Origin: Halorubellus salinus
GTDB taxonomy: Archaea > Halobacteriota > Halobacteria > Halobacteriales > Natrialbaceae
Assembly: GCF_020567525.1 (NCBI RefSeq)
Contig: NZ_JAJCVI010000003.1
Location: forward strand, 62,001 to 126,000
DNA: 64,000 nt
Reading direction: 5' to 3'
Both the position numbers and the translations under genes were made by a program. This document shows, piece by piece, positions 7,643 through 15,091 of the stretch. Positions within the stretch are counted from its first letter, which is position 1; each line of letters starts with the position of its first letter. A model generated the notes under the pieces. The model had not been told where the DNA came from, ran no database searches, and saw nothing but the letters and a program-made list of their open reading frames with translations.

Positions 7643-9604
7643 TCAGATCTCTTGAACGACGGTGTGCTGGACGTCCACAGCCGCTGCGTCCTCCGGAAGG
7701 AGTGCGACCACGAGGTAGTCCGGGTAATCAGCGAAGTACTCGACGAGCCGACCGATGCGCTCGGCGTCGATCGCTTCGAGCGAGTCCAGGAGCATCACGG
7801 GGACGGACTCGTGAACGTCGTGCACGAGGTACCCGGCGAGCGCGAAGACGAGTCCGACGACCTCGCGTTCGCTCTCGCTGAGCGTGTCGACCGTTCCCTC
7901 GTACGCCGCCCCGTCGTCGGTCTCCCGGACGATGTGGAGTTCGAAGTAGCTCTCGAGCGCCTTCCGACGGCCGTCGCGCGTCTCCCGCGTCTGCCGCTCT
8001 ATCCACACGCGAGCGAGGTTCTCGTACTCCAGTACCTCGAGCACCTCCGCCATGTGCTCGTTGAACGCGTCGACGGCATCGTCCTCGAGCCGGTCGATGC
8101 GATTCCGGAGGTCCTGGAGCTCCGAGACCACTTGCTCGCGTCGCTCCGCGTACTCCTCGCGCTCCTCCAGGAGCGACTCCACCTCCGCAAGGTCCTCCTC
8201 GACCGACGCCAACTGGCGGTTGCGTTGCTCGAGCTCCAGCTCCACCTTGTTCGCCTCCTTGTGGAGGTCGAGGAGCTCGCTGTAGTCCGACGACTGCTGC
8301 GCTTCCACGGCGTCCTCGAGCTCCGAGATCTCGTCGTGGAGGGCCGTCTTCCGGTCCTCCAGGTCCGAGATCCGCGCTCGCTTCCGGTCGATCGCCGCGT
8401 CGATCTCCGCGAGGCGCTCGTTCAGGTCCTCCAGTTCCTGCTCGGCGGCCTCGAGCGACGAAACCCGGTCCTGGAGGTCGTCGATCTCCGATTCGAGGGA
8501 CTGTCGCTCGCCGAACTTGTCCTGACGGTACGACCGCAGGCGTTCGAGCGTCTCCTCGATGTCCTCCTCCGCGACGTCCGACCCGCACGTCCAGCAGACC
8601 ACCGTCTCCGCCGCGACGAGCTGGTCGGTGAGCGGCCCGTCGGCCTCGGCTTCGGTCTCGTCGTCGTCCCTGAGGACGCTCGCGATCTCCGTGTCGGTAC
8701 CTTCGAGCATGTTCTCGTTGAACTGGATGATGCTCTGCAGTTCACTCATCTGTGACGTCACCCGACGCTGTCGGTCACGGAGGTCCTTGAGTTCGCTCCG
8801 GAGCGATGCGACGTCCGTGTCGGGGTCGACGGCGATCGCTTCGCGCTGCTCGCGTTTCGCCTCCCGCTCGGACTCCAGGGACTCTATCGTCTCGTTCAAC
8901 GTCTCCAGTTCGAACCGGAGCTCTTCGAGTTCGGAGCGCTTGTCCGTGAGCGAGTCGAGGTCGCGTTCGACGGCGCCGTTCGATTCCTGCTCGGCCTCCA
9001 GGTCCGCGTCCGTCGCCTCGATCTCCGCTTCGAGCTCCGCGAGTCGCTCCTCGGCGTCCGCGATCTGGGATTCGAGTTCTGTCTTGCGGGTTCGTAACTC
9101 GGCTTCCTCCCGTTCTCGCTCGTCGATGTGTTCGAGTTGCTCGTCGATCTGGCGTTTGGTCGCCTGCAGTCGCTCGATCTCGGCTTCGATCTCGACGGTG
9201 TCGATCGGTCGTGTGATTATCTCGTGGAGGTTGTCGCCGCGTGCGACCGCCTGCCGTGCCTCGTTGTCCTCGTGGAGGAACGCGAACAGGTCCGCGAGTT
9301 CCGGGTCGTCGAGGTACCCGTCGTCGAGCGCGGTGACGGCTCCGTTCCGGCGTTCGAACCGACGTTCGACGACGGTGTCCTCGACCTCGAGTTCGACGCG
9401 GCCAGCGTCGGAGTCACCTTTGAGCGTGTACTGGTCGCTTCCCATCGACGCCATCACGGCTTTCAGGAACGACGTCCTGTTGGTGGCGTTCCGGCCTTCG
9501 AGGACCGTGACGCCGGGGTCGAGTCGAACGCTGGTGGTGTCGATGCCGCCGACGTTCTCGACTGACAGCGATAAGGGCGTGGCGAGTGATTCAGTCGATT
9601 CCAT
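7643..9604 (-). CDS. Archaea-specific SMC-related (Sph-like) protein, copy 2
   Basis: 653 aa, the same length as copy 1 and collinear at both ends: VGGID starts at residue 18-19 and GRNATNRTS occupies 37-45 in both. The zinc-hook CWTC is at 337-340 in both. Heptad-rich coiled coils flank the hook, and the C-terminal lobe has LSESEREVVGLVFALAGYL and VMLLDSLEAIDAERIG. The Walker A lysine is again replaced by Arg. ATG 9604 is 26 nt from a TATA-like box (rev. CTTAGTATAG, about 9626-9635). It is followed upstream by RdfA copy 2 on the same strand. Copies 1 and 2 are diverged paralogues, not a recent duplication. Confidence 0.85.
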   Translation of the reverse strand: MESTESLATPLSLSVENVGGIDTTSVRLDPGVTVLEGRNATNRTSFLKAVMASMGSDQYTLKGDSDAGRVELEVEDTVVERRFERRNGAVTALDDGYLDDPELADLFAFLHEDNEARQAVARGDNLHEIITRPIDTVEIEAEIERLQATKRQIDEQLEHIDEREREEAELRTRKTELESQIADAEERLAELEAEIEATDADLEAEQESNGAVERDLDSLTDKRSELEELRFELETLNETIESLESEREAKREQREAIAVDPDTDVASLRSELKDLRDRQRRVTSQMSELQSIIQFNENMLEGTDTEIASVLRDDDETEAEADGPLTDQLVAAETVVCWTCGSDVAEEDIEETLERLRSYRQDKFGERQSLESEIDDLQDRVSSLEAAEQELEDLNERLAEIDAAIDRKRARISDLEDRKTALHDEISELEDAVEAQQSSDYSELLDLHKEANKVELELEQRNRQLASVEEDLAEVESLLEEREEYAERREQVVSELQDLRNRIDRLEDDAVDAFNEHMAEVLEVLEYENLARVWIERQTRETRDGRRKALESYFELHIVRETDDGAAYEGTVDTLSESEREVVGLVFALAGYLVHDVHESVPVMLLDSLEAIDAERIGRLVEYFADYPDYLVVALLPEDAAAVDVQHTVVQEI

Positions 9605-9722
9605 GCCACCATGTTTTCAATTCTATACTAAGGGTCTTGCTGTTCGTTCAGTCGAGCGGACACGTACGCTCGACGAGTGCTGGTGTACTGCAGGCCGTCG
9701 CCAGGGGTCCTGGTGGCGCGTT

Positions 9723-10316
9723 TCAGGGACAGTTACAGCCGTCGGTGAGTGCGGTATCGAAGTCCGCGGAGAACCCGCATTCTCGACAGAGGACCTGGAT
9801 GTCCACGAGGACGTCGGGGTCTCCGAGGTCCGTCGTCCCCGTGTTCTGGAGCGTCTCGATCGTCGACTCGGTGACGAGCGTCGTGCGTCGCTGGAGCGCG
9901 TACACCGTGTCTCGCGCTTTCTCGCGGCGTTCCTCGGGCGTGGGGTCGGGACTGGCTGACGCGTCGAGACACGACGTGAGGTGCCGGTACATCGTCTGAT
10001 GGGAGATGAGCGTCGATCGGAGTTCGTCCGGGTCGACGCCGTGACGTTCGAGTTCCCGCTGGGTCTCGATGACGTCGGCTTCGGAGAGGTCGTCGGTCTT
10101 GAGCGCGTCGTATATCGGGAGACGGTTCCAGGTGGTGCTGGAGCCTTCGAGACGGTCGACGCGGGCGTCGATGAGGGCTTCGTTGAACGAGCGGGTCAGC
10201 TCGCGCACGCTCGTCCCGTCCTGCCACGCGGCGACGAGGGACTCGTCGTCCATCTCGAGGTCGAACTCGTCTCTGGTACGGGTGACCTTGCACGAGCAGG
10301 CGGCGTCGTCGGTCAT
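9723..10316 (-). CDS. RdfA-family protein, copy 2
   Basis: About 197 aa. The pattern matches copy 1: FDLEMDDESLVAAWQDGTSVRELTRSFNEALIDARVDRLEG in the N-terminal third, then a helical middle. The C-terminus has a cysteine cluster (CRECGF ... GCNC) in the same place as CRDC ... GCDC of copy 1. Unlike copy 1 it also has an N-terminal CSC, which could complete a metal site. I chose ATG 10316 because a TATA-like box (rev. CTTAAAC, 10338-10344) is 25 nt upstream; an ATG two codons earlier (10322) is possible. It lies upstream of SMC-like copy 2 on the same strand with a 118-bp gap. Sequence divergence from copy 1 is large, so its role may differ. Confidence 0.72.
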   Translation of the reverse strand: MTDDAACSCKVTRTRDEFDLEMDDESLVAAWQDGTSVRELTRSFNEALIDARVDRLEGSSTTWNRLPIYDALKTDDLSEADVIETQRELERHGVDPDELRSTLISHQTMYRHLTSCLDASASPDPTPEERREKARDTVYALQRRTTLVTESTIETLQNTGTTDLGDPDVLVDIQVLCRECGFSADFDTALTDGCNCP

Positions 10317-10769
10317 GTCCATGCATCTTCGTTACAAGTTTAAGGCCGTAACGGATTGTCGCGTCGACACACGCCGCGAACCGAGAGTTTCTCGTGGATA
10401 TTCTGCCAATTATGAGTATTTATACTATCTTTGTCATAGTCTTGCCGGCGTGGTGGCTGCTGGTCAGAACGCGGTCCCCCGACGCTGAAGGAGCGACATT
10501 GGAGTTCGGCCTACTGGCGGATGCGACGACGTCTGGGACCCCCTGGAGGGTGCTGTCCGGCGAATCGACGACCGACCTTCCAAGGTGCGGGTTCCCCCTG
10601 GGTCGTCCCCGGATCCGTGTTCGTGACTCCCTTCCGGGATGCCGTGCCCCACGCGATCTTCGAACCGAAGAAAGGCCACCGAGCCATCCGCCACGGACGC
10701 ACGCATTGACGAGAATCCGTCGGGCCCGCGATTCCGGAGCGAGGTCCTGAAAGGCGGTTTCACACGCAT

Positions 10770-10964
10770 CGACGCCAGTAGCCCCGACACCAGTAGCCTC
10801 GACGCCAGTAGCTTCGACGCCAGTAGCCCCGACACCAGTAGCCTCGACGCCAGTAGCTTCGACGCCAGTAGCTTCGACGCCAGTAGCCCCGACACCAGTA
10901 GCCTCGACGCCAGTAGCTTCGACGCCAGTAGCCCCGACACCGGTGGCCTCGACGCCAGTAGCGC
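10770..10964. repeat. Minisatellite, 13 units of 15 bp with 45-bp higher order
   Basis: Thirteen back-to-back 15-mers share the core CGACRCCAGTAGC. Three variants, ending CCC (A), CCT with ACACC (B) and CTT (C), occur as A B C A B C C A B C A B' A'. The ABC order shows that expansion happened mostly in 45-bp blocks. Because 15 is a multiple of 3, every frame stays open. One plus frame would give DASSP/DTSSL/DASSF pentapeptides, and a minus frame ATGVE/ATGVG. Coding status is unresolved. There are no spacers, so this is not CRISPR. Confidence 0.9.
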
Positions 10965-11027
10965 CGGCAACCATCTTGGCGTTCGTGGGCGATCGAACTT
11001 CTTCCGGTACGACCGGCAGTGACGGCC

Positions 11028-11087
11028 GTGGACTACCGGGCGGCGAGTAGTCCACTCAGAAGGCCACGACAGGTTTCTGTCAGAAAC
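11028..11087. other. Two inverted repeats
   Basis: GTGGACTAC (11028-11036) pairs perfectly with GTAGTCCAC (11047-11055) around a 10-base loop. GTTTCTG-T-CAGAAAC (11073-11087) is a 15-bp near-perfect palindrome. They lie between the minisatellite and the 3' end of the next minus-strand gene (stop at 11181). They could be transcription end signals or protein sites; no poly-T run follows. Confidence 0.4.
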
Positions 11088-11180
11088 GATTCATAGCTAC
11101 GGAGTCGAGATGTTTCAGCGCGCGACTGCTGTGCGGTTCGAACGCTGACGACCCGGTGAGTTCCTGTCGGCGGTCGACAG

Positions 11181-11930
11181 TCAGAGTTCGATGGTGGCGA
11201 GGTCGGATTCGAGGGCGTCGACCTCGGCGTTGTACGCGTCGACGAAGCCGTGGAACTGGGGGGCGTACTCCCGGAGGTCGTCCGCGGACGGCGGCGAGTA
11301 CTGCGAGAGGACGTACACGCCGTTCGAGCCGTTCACGCGGAGGTAGGAAGCGCCGTCCTCGTCCCACTTGAGTTCCCAGCGGGTGCCGTCGACGCGCGCG
11401 GTGAACGTCCCGTAGTCGCCGCCCTCGTACCGGCGGAGTTCCGCGGCGATCCGGTCGCAGACCTCGCGGATGCGGTCGAGGACGCGGTCGCGTTCCGCGA
11501 CGACCGTGTCCGTTGACGCGACCGCGGGGAAGTCCGTGGAGACGTCGTCGAGGATGCCCGACACGGAGTCGACGTACTCGGCGAACCCGTCGACGAGCGC
11601 GTCGTAATCCCGGAGTGCGGTCGCGAGCCCCTCGGGTTCCGGGTCGCGTTTCGTGGAGACGACGTAGACGTCGCTCCCGCTATCGGGCGCGTACTTGAGA
11701 TAGTCGAGGTCCCCGCCCTCGTACTTCACCGTCCACTCGCCGTGTTCGCCGTCGGTGGACCAGTCGCCGTAGTCCCCGCCCTCCAGGCGCGCGAGCTGGT
11801 ACGCGAGGCGGCCGGCGTGGTCGCGGACGGCGGCGACGAGTTCGTCGCGCTGGTCGGTTATCGTCGACGCGTCCGTCGGGTCCGCAGGCGGCCACGTTGT
11901 CACGTCCGACACGGGGCGCGCGACCGGCAT
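11181..11930 (-). CDS. Uncharacterised acidic protein with internal domain duplication
   Basis: About 249 aa from ATG 11930. A TATA-like CTTATG (11926-11931) sits on that start and is 26 nt from an in-frame GTG at 11903, so a 240-aa leaderless product from the GTG is a real alternative. The protein is two tandem copies of a domain of about 105 residues. Copy 1 has LARLEGGDYGDW ... WTVKYEGGDLDYLKY ... VYVVS and copy 2 has LRRYEGGDYGTF ... WELKWDEDGASYLRV ... VYVLS, each ending in a helix (LVDGFAEYVD / FVDAYNAEVD). There is no signal peptide or known motif. Function unknown; it is probably cytosolic and a self-contained gene. Confidence 0.7.
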   Translation of the reverse strand: MPVARPVSDVTTWPPADPTDASTITDQRDELVAAVRDHAGRLAYQLARLEGGDYGDWSTDGEHGEWTVKYEGGDLDYLKYAPDSGSDVYVVSTKRDPEPEGLATALRDYDALVDGFAEYVDSVSGILDDVSTDFPAVASTDTVVAERDRVLDRIREVCDRIAAELRRYEGGDYGTFTARVDGTRWELKWDEDGASYLRVNGSNGVYVLSQYSPPSADDLREYAPQFHGFVDAYNAEVDALESDLATIEL

Positions 11931-12157
11931 AAGACGACCGGTCGTCGCCGCAACGATCGACGTCGTCGAGGAGCGCACGCGAGAATCGGGATGGCGCTGT
12001 CGCTCGCGGAGATGGCGGCGCTGTCGCTCGCGAGTATTGAAGATGGAGCAGTTGGGGGCGAGGTATCCTACGTCTCTCCCCCGCCGGCTCCGACGGGTCT
12101 TACTCGGCGGGATGGCTTAACCCCGTCGTCTCGCGTTCCAGGGTGGAATCGGACGTC

Positions 12158-13378
12158 TCAGAGCCCGAGTCCGGTGCTGTATTCGAGCGTGCCGTACGCG
12201 TCACCCATCGTGTCCGAAGAGAGGTGTTGGTCGCGGACGCGACCGTCGAGGTCCGTCATCTCGAAGAGGTACTCGTTGTAACTCCAGTGAGACTCCATGC
12301 GGCCGCCGAGGAGGGGGCGGTCGATGTAGTTCCGGGCGTGACCGTACGTCGACGCGGTGAACTCGACGAAGTTGCCGTCGTCGTTCGACACCTCGACGAC
12401 GAAGTCGGGGTGAGCGTCGCCGTCGGCGTGGTCGGCGTCGGGCGCGACCGTGGCGGTGTCGGCCTCGAGGACGGGTTCGATCGAGATGTCGTCGAACCGG
12501 ACGACGTCGCCCCCGTCTGCGGGACTGAAGAACCCCGAGGTACGGAACGGGATGGTGGCGCGTTCGAGCGCGTCGGACTCGTAGAAGTCGTAGCCCTCGC
12601 GGAGGACGTGCGGGCCGAGGAACGGGATTATCGCGGAGAACGCCGCCCCGTTCGGGAACACCGCCCACACCCACTTCCAGGGGTACAGCGGGACGTTGAA
12701 GCACACGCGCTGGAAGTAACACGAGCCTTCGAGCGTCTCGGTGCCCGCTGGCAGGTCGAACTCGCCCTCGAAGTGCATCTGGCGGAACGCGACGACGTCC
12801 GCGCCACCCAGGGGGGTGTCCATGTCCATCGACTGCACGGGCGCCGTGGTCGCCGAGTCCAGGTCGCCCGACGCTTCGAACGAGACGCTGCCCTTCTCGC
12901 CGGCGAACTCGGCTTCCAGGCCGAGCGGTCGGTCCTCGGAGGCGCGGATGGCGCTCCCGCGACGCTCGCCGTCCTCGGTCTCGGTCCACGCTTCGATGCT
13001 GCCGTCGGCGGAGAGCGTCGCTCGCGCCGGCTGGTTCACGATGCGTTCGTCGATGCGTTCGTCGTCGCCGTCCCAGCCGACGGAGATGACGTCGAACTCG
13101 TCGACGCCGCCCTCGATCTCGCGGTCGAGGTCCATCCCGGGGAGCGTGACGTCGTTCACGCGGAGTTGGTCGCCGACGCGCGCCGCGATGGAGAACATCA
13201 TCTGACGCGGCCCGAACCCGTCCTCGCCCTCGGGGAAGAGGATGAAGAACCACCACGAGGACGACGTCGGGTTCTGTTGAGCGGGCAGTTGCGTCCAGAT
13301 GCGGTCGAACACGCGTTCCTGGCGTGTCGTCGGCTCGGGCGTCGAGTCCGCTTGCGGTGGCGAGGGGGAGTCGGCCAT
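12158..13378 (-). CDS. Uncharacterised protein, possibly AttH/CrtC-like beta-barrel
   Basis: About 406 aa from ATG 13378. It is rich in Trp/Phe beta-strand segments: SSSWWFFILFPEGEDGFGPRQMMFS near the N-terminus, PWKWVWAVFPNGAAFSA mid-protein, and GGRMESHWSYNEYLFEM near the C-terminus. The spacing of aromatic strands recalls the lipocalin-like AttH / hydroxyneurosporene-synthase superfamily, but I see no diagnostic motif, so that is only a lead. There are no signal peptide or membrane helices. It is flanked by another minus-strand orphan downstream and a divergent universal stress gene upstream. Family relatives seem confined to haloarchaea (from memory). Confidence 0.65.
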   Translation of the reverse strand: MADSPSPPQADSTPEPTTRQERVFDRIWTQLPAQQNPTSSSWWFFILFPEGEDGFGPRQMMFSIAARVGDQLRVNDVTLPGMDLDREIEGGVDEFDVISVGWDGDDERIDERIVNQPARATLSADGSIEAWTETEDGERRGSAIRASEDRPLGLEAEFAGEKGSVSFEASGDLDSATTAPVQSMDMDTPLGGADVVAFRQMHFEGEFDLPAGTETLEGSCYFQRVCFNVPLYPWKWVWAVFPNGAAFSAIIPFLGPHVLREGYDFYESDALERATIPFRTSGFFSPADGGDVVRFDDISIEPVLEADTATVAPDADHADGDAHPDFVVEVSNDDGNFVEFTASTYGHARNYIDRPLLGGRMESHWSYNEYLFEMTDLDGRVRDQHLSSDTMGDAYGTLEYSTGLGL

Positions 13379-13550
13379 CGGTCGTGCTCGCACTCGGAGT
13401 TGCGCCCCCAAGGAGTCGTCGGTCCGTCGCGGCGACGACCGACGGGACGTGGGGTCGGCGTCCGGTCGGCGAGAGCGGCCCCGTCGTTCTCAGTCGATGG
13501 GGACGGACGACCGGGTTATTTCACTGGTCGGCGAACGTGTACGTACGAAC

Positions 13551-14444
13551 ATGTACGAGACCATCGTGGTGCCGACGGACGGGAGCGAGTACGCGGAGCG
13601 AGCGGCCGAGCACGCGGCCGCGGTGGCGGTGGCGTTCGACGCGACGGTGCACGTCGTGTCGGTCGTCGACGAGGACGCGGCGTCGAGCGTCTTCGAGCGC
13701 GGGGAGGTGGACGACGAGACCCGCGAGCGCCTCCGCGAGGAGGGCGAGCGCGCGATCCGGACGACGCGGTCGGCGCTCGACGGCGTCGAGCGCGTGGAGT
13801 CGGCGCTCGTGGAGGGGCACGCGACGGAGTCCATCGTCGGGTACGCCGACGAGGTCGACGCGGACCTGCTCGTGATGGGGACGCACGGGCGGACGGGCGT
13901 GGACCGGTACGTCGCGGGGAGCGTCACGGAGCGCGTACTCCGCCGGACGCACGTGCCGGTGCTGACGGTGCGGGACCTCGAGGCGGCGCGCTCGCTCGAG
14001 GAGTACGAGAACGTGCTCGTGCCGACGGACGGGAGCGAGGACGCGGACGTGGCGGTCGAGCACGCGCTCGCGCTCGCCGCGGTCGGTGGTGCGACCGTGC
14101 ACGCGGTGAACGTCGTCGACGTGTCGTCGCTCGCCGCGTCGGCGGGCGAAGCGCCCGCGACGGAGCTCCTGGAACGCTTCGAGGAGGCGGGCGAGGAAGC
14201 GACGAACGACGTCGCGAAGCGCGCTCGCGACGCGGGGCTGGCGGCTGAGACCGCGGTCCTGAAGGGGTCGCCGGGGCACGCGCTCCTCGAGTACGTCGAG
14301 GACGAGGCCATCGACCTGGTCGCGATGGGGACGACGGGCCGCACGGGCCTGGACCGCTACCTCCTCGGGAGTACGGCCGAGCGCGTCGTCCGGCACGCCG
14401 ACGCGCCGGTGCTCGCGGTGAACGCGCGCAACGGCGACGACTGA
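13551..14444 (+). CDS. Tandem two-domain universal stress protein
   Basis: 297 aa with two UspA domains. Domain 1 (1-about 140) starts MYETIVVPTDGS and carries the ATP-binding loop GTHGRTGVDRYVAGSVTERVL. Domain 2 (about 148-297) starts NVLVPTDGSEDA and has GTTGRTGLDRYLLGSTAERVV. Both fit G-2x-G-9x-G(S/T), so both sites should bind ATP. Usp proteins are cytosolic stress and energy-state proteins. The ATG at 13551 follows GGGTTATTTC by about 35 nt. A single-domain Usp gene follows at 14611 with its own promoter. Confidence 0.92.
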   Translation: MYETIVVPTDGSEYAERAAEHAAAVAVAFDATVHVVSVVDEDAASSVFERGEVDDETRERLREEGERAIRTTRSALDGVERVESALVEGHATESIVGYADEVDADLLVMGTHGRTGVDRYVAGSVTERVLRRTHVPVLTVRDLEAARSLEEYENVLVPTDGSEDADVAVEHALALAAVGGATVHAVNVVDVSSLAASAGEAPATELLERFEEAGEEATNDVAKRARDAGLAAETAVLKGSPGHALLEYVEDEAIDLVAMGTTGRTGLDRYLLGSTAERVVRHADAPVLAVNARNGDD

Positions 14445-14469
14445 GACGGTCGTTCGCGCCGGCCGCCGG

Positions 14470-14532
14470 GTCGCTCGCGCTGGCGTCCCAGTCGCTCGCG
14501 CCGCCACCTCGGTCGCTCGCTTTCGCGTCATC
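14470..14532. repeat. Three imperfect 21-bp repeats
   Basis: GTCGCTCGC occurs at 14470, 14491 and 14512, exactly 21 bp apart, in the 166-bp gap between the two Usp genes. The rest of each unit varies (GCTGGCGTCCC, GCCGCCACCTC, TTTCGCGTCAT). It lies 50-110 bp upstream of the TATA box of the second gene. A 24-bp version of the same core occurs at 11994-12032. Confidence 0.5.
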
Positions 14533-14610
14533 GCGCAGTGACTTTCGCTCGTTCTCACGGACGTGGAACCGAGAGGAAGCTATACGATTCGTCCGAGCGT
14601 CTGTGCTGGT

Positions 14611-15063
14611 ATGTACGAGAACATCCTCCTGCCGACCGACAGCAGCGCCGGCGTCGCGGACGCCGTCGAGCACGCCATCGACCTCGCGAGCCAGTACGAC
14701 GCGACCCTGCACGTGCTCTACGTCGTCGACGCCGACACCGTCGGGTCGTATCCCGGCGACGAGTACGTGCACGAAGACGAGGGCCTCGAGCACGCGCTCG
14801 AGGAGGCCGGGGGCGACGCCGTCGACGCCATCGCCGAGCGTGCGCGAGCGGCGGACGTGGCCGTCGAGACGGTGCTCCGGCACGGCGTTCCGCACGAGGA
14901 GATCCTAGCGTACGCCGACGAGGTCGACGTCGACGTGACGATAGTCGGGACGAAGCAGCGCTCGGGCGAGTACCGGCGGCTCCTCGGGAGCGTCGCGGAG
15001 CGGGTAGCGCGGATGAGCGACCGGCCGGTCACCATCGTGAAGAGCGAAGTCGACGAGAGCTAG
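14611..15063 (+). CDS. Single-domain universal stress protein
   Basis: 150 aa beginning MYENILLPTDSSAG, followed by the Usp alternating helix/strand pattern. The C-terminal ATP-loop region reads GTKQRSGEYRRLLGSVAERV. The second glycine of the loop is shifted relative to GxxGxxxxxxxxxG(S/T) (Q-R-S-G), so ATP binding is likely but less certain than in the tandem protein upstream. TATACG (14581-14586) sits 27 nt before the ATG, fitting a leaderless transcript. An earlier in-frame ATG at 14563 would lie upstream of that box and is disfavoured. Confidence 0.9.
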   Translation: MYENILLPTDSSAGVADAVEHAIDLASQYDATLHVLYVVDADTVGSYPGDEYVHEDEGLEHALEEAGGDAVDAIAERARAADVAVETVLRHGVPHEEILAYADEVDVDVTIVGTKQRSGEYRRLLGSVAERVARMSDRPVTIVKSEVDES

Positions 15064-15091
15064 GCGCCTGGTCGACGCGAGCGAACCCGCG

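Larger units (their letters stand above)
10317..11180. other. Gene-poor region with minisatellite and hairpins
   Basis: About 860 bases lie between RdfA copy 2 and the next gene. The first about 150 bases are AT-rich and include TATTTATACTAT near 10421. The centre is the 13-unit minisatellite (10770-10964) and the right edge has two inverted repeats (11028-11087). Open frames cross the repeat on both strands, but none has a credible start, promoter or haloarchaeal composition along its full length. Confidence 0.5.

Noticed and set aside
10412-10750. Small frame starting with a membrane-like helix (MSIYTIFVIVLPAWW)
   Set aside because: After the helix it becomes Pro/Arg-rich shadow sequence, and the AT-rich start may simply be promoter DNA.
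10639-11022. Plus-strand frame through the 15-bp repeats (DASSP/DTSSL type)
   Set aside because: No TATA box or conserved start before it, upstream part is basic and not haloarchaeal-like, and the repeats keep every frame open. Kept only as a repeat.
12143-14248. 701-codon plus-strand frame crossing two real genes
   Set aside because: It overlaps a minus-strand gene and the tandem Usp gene in the wrong frame. Low-complexity Arg/Gly sequence.
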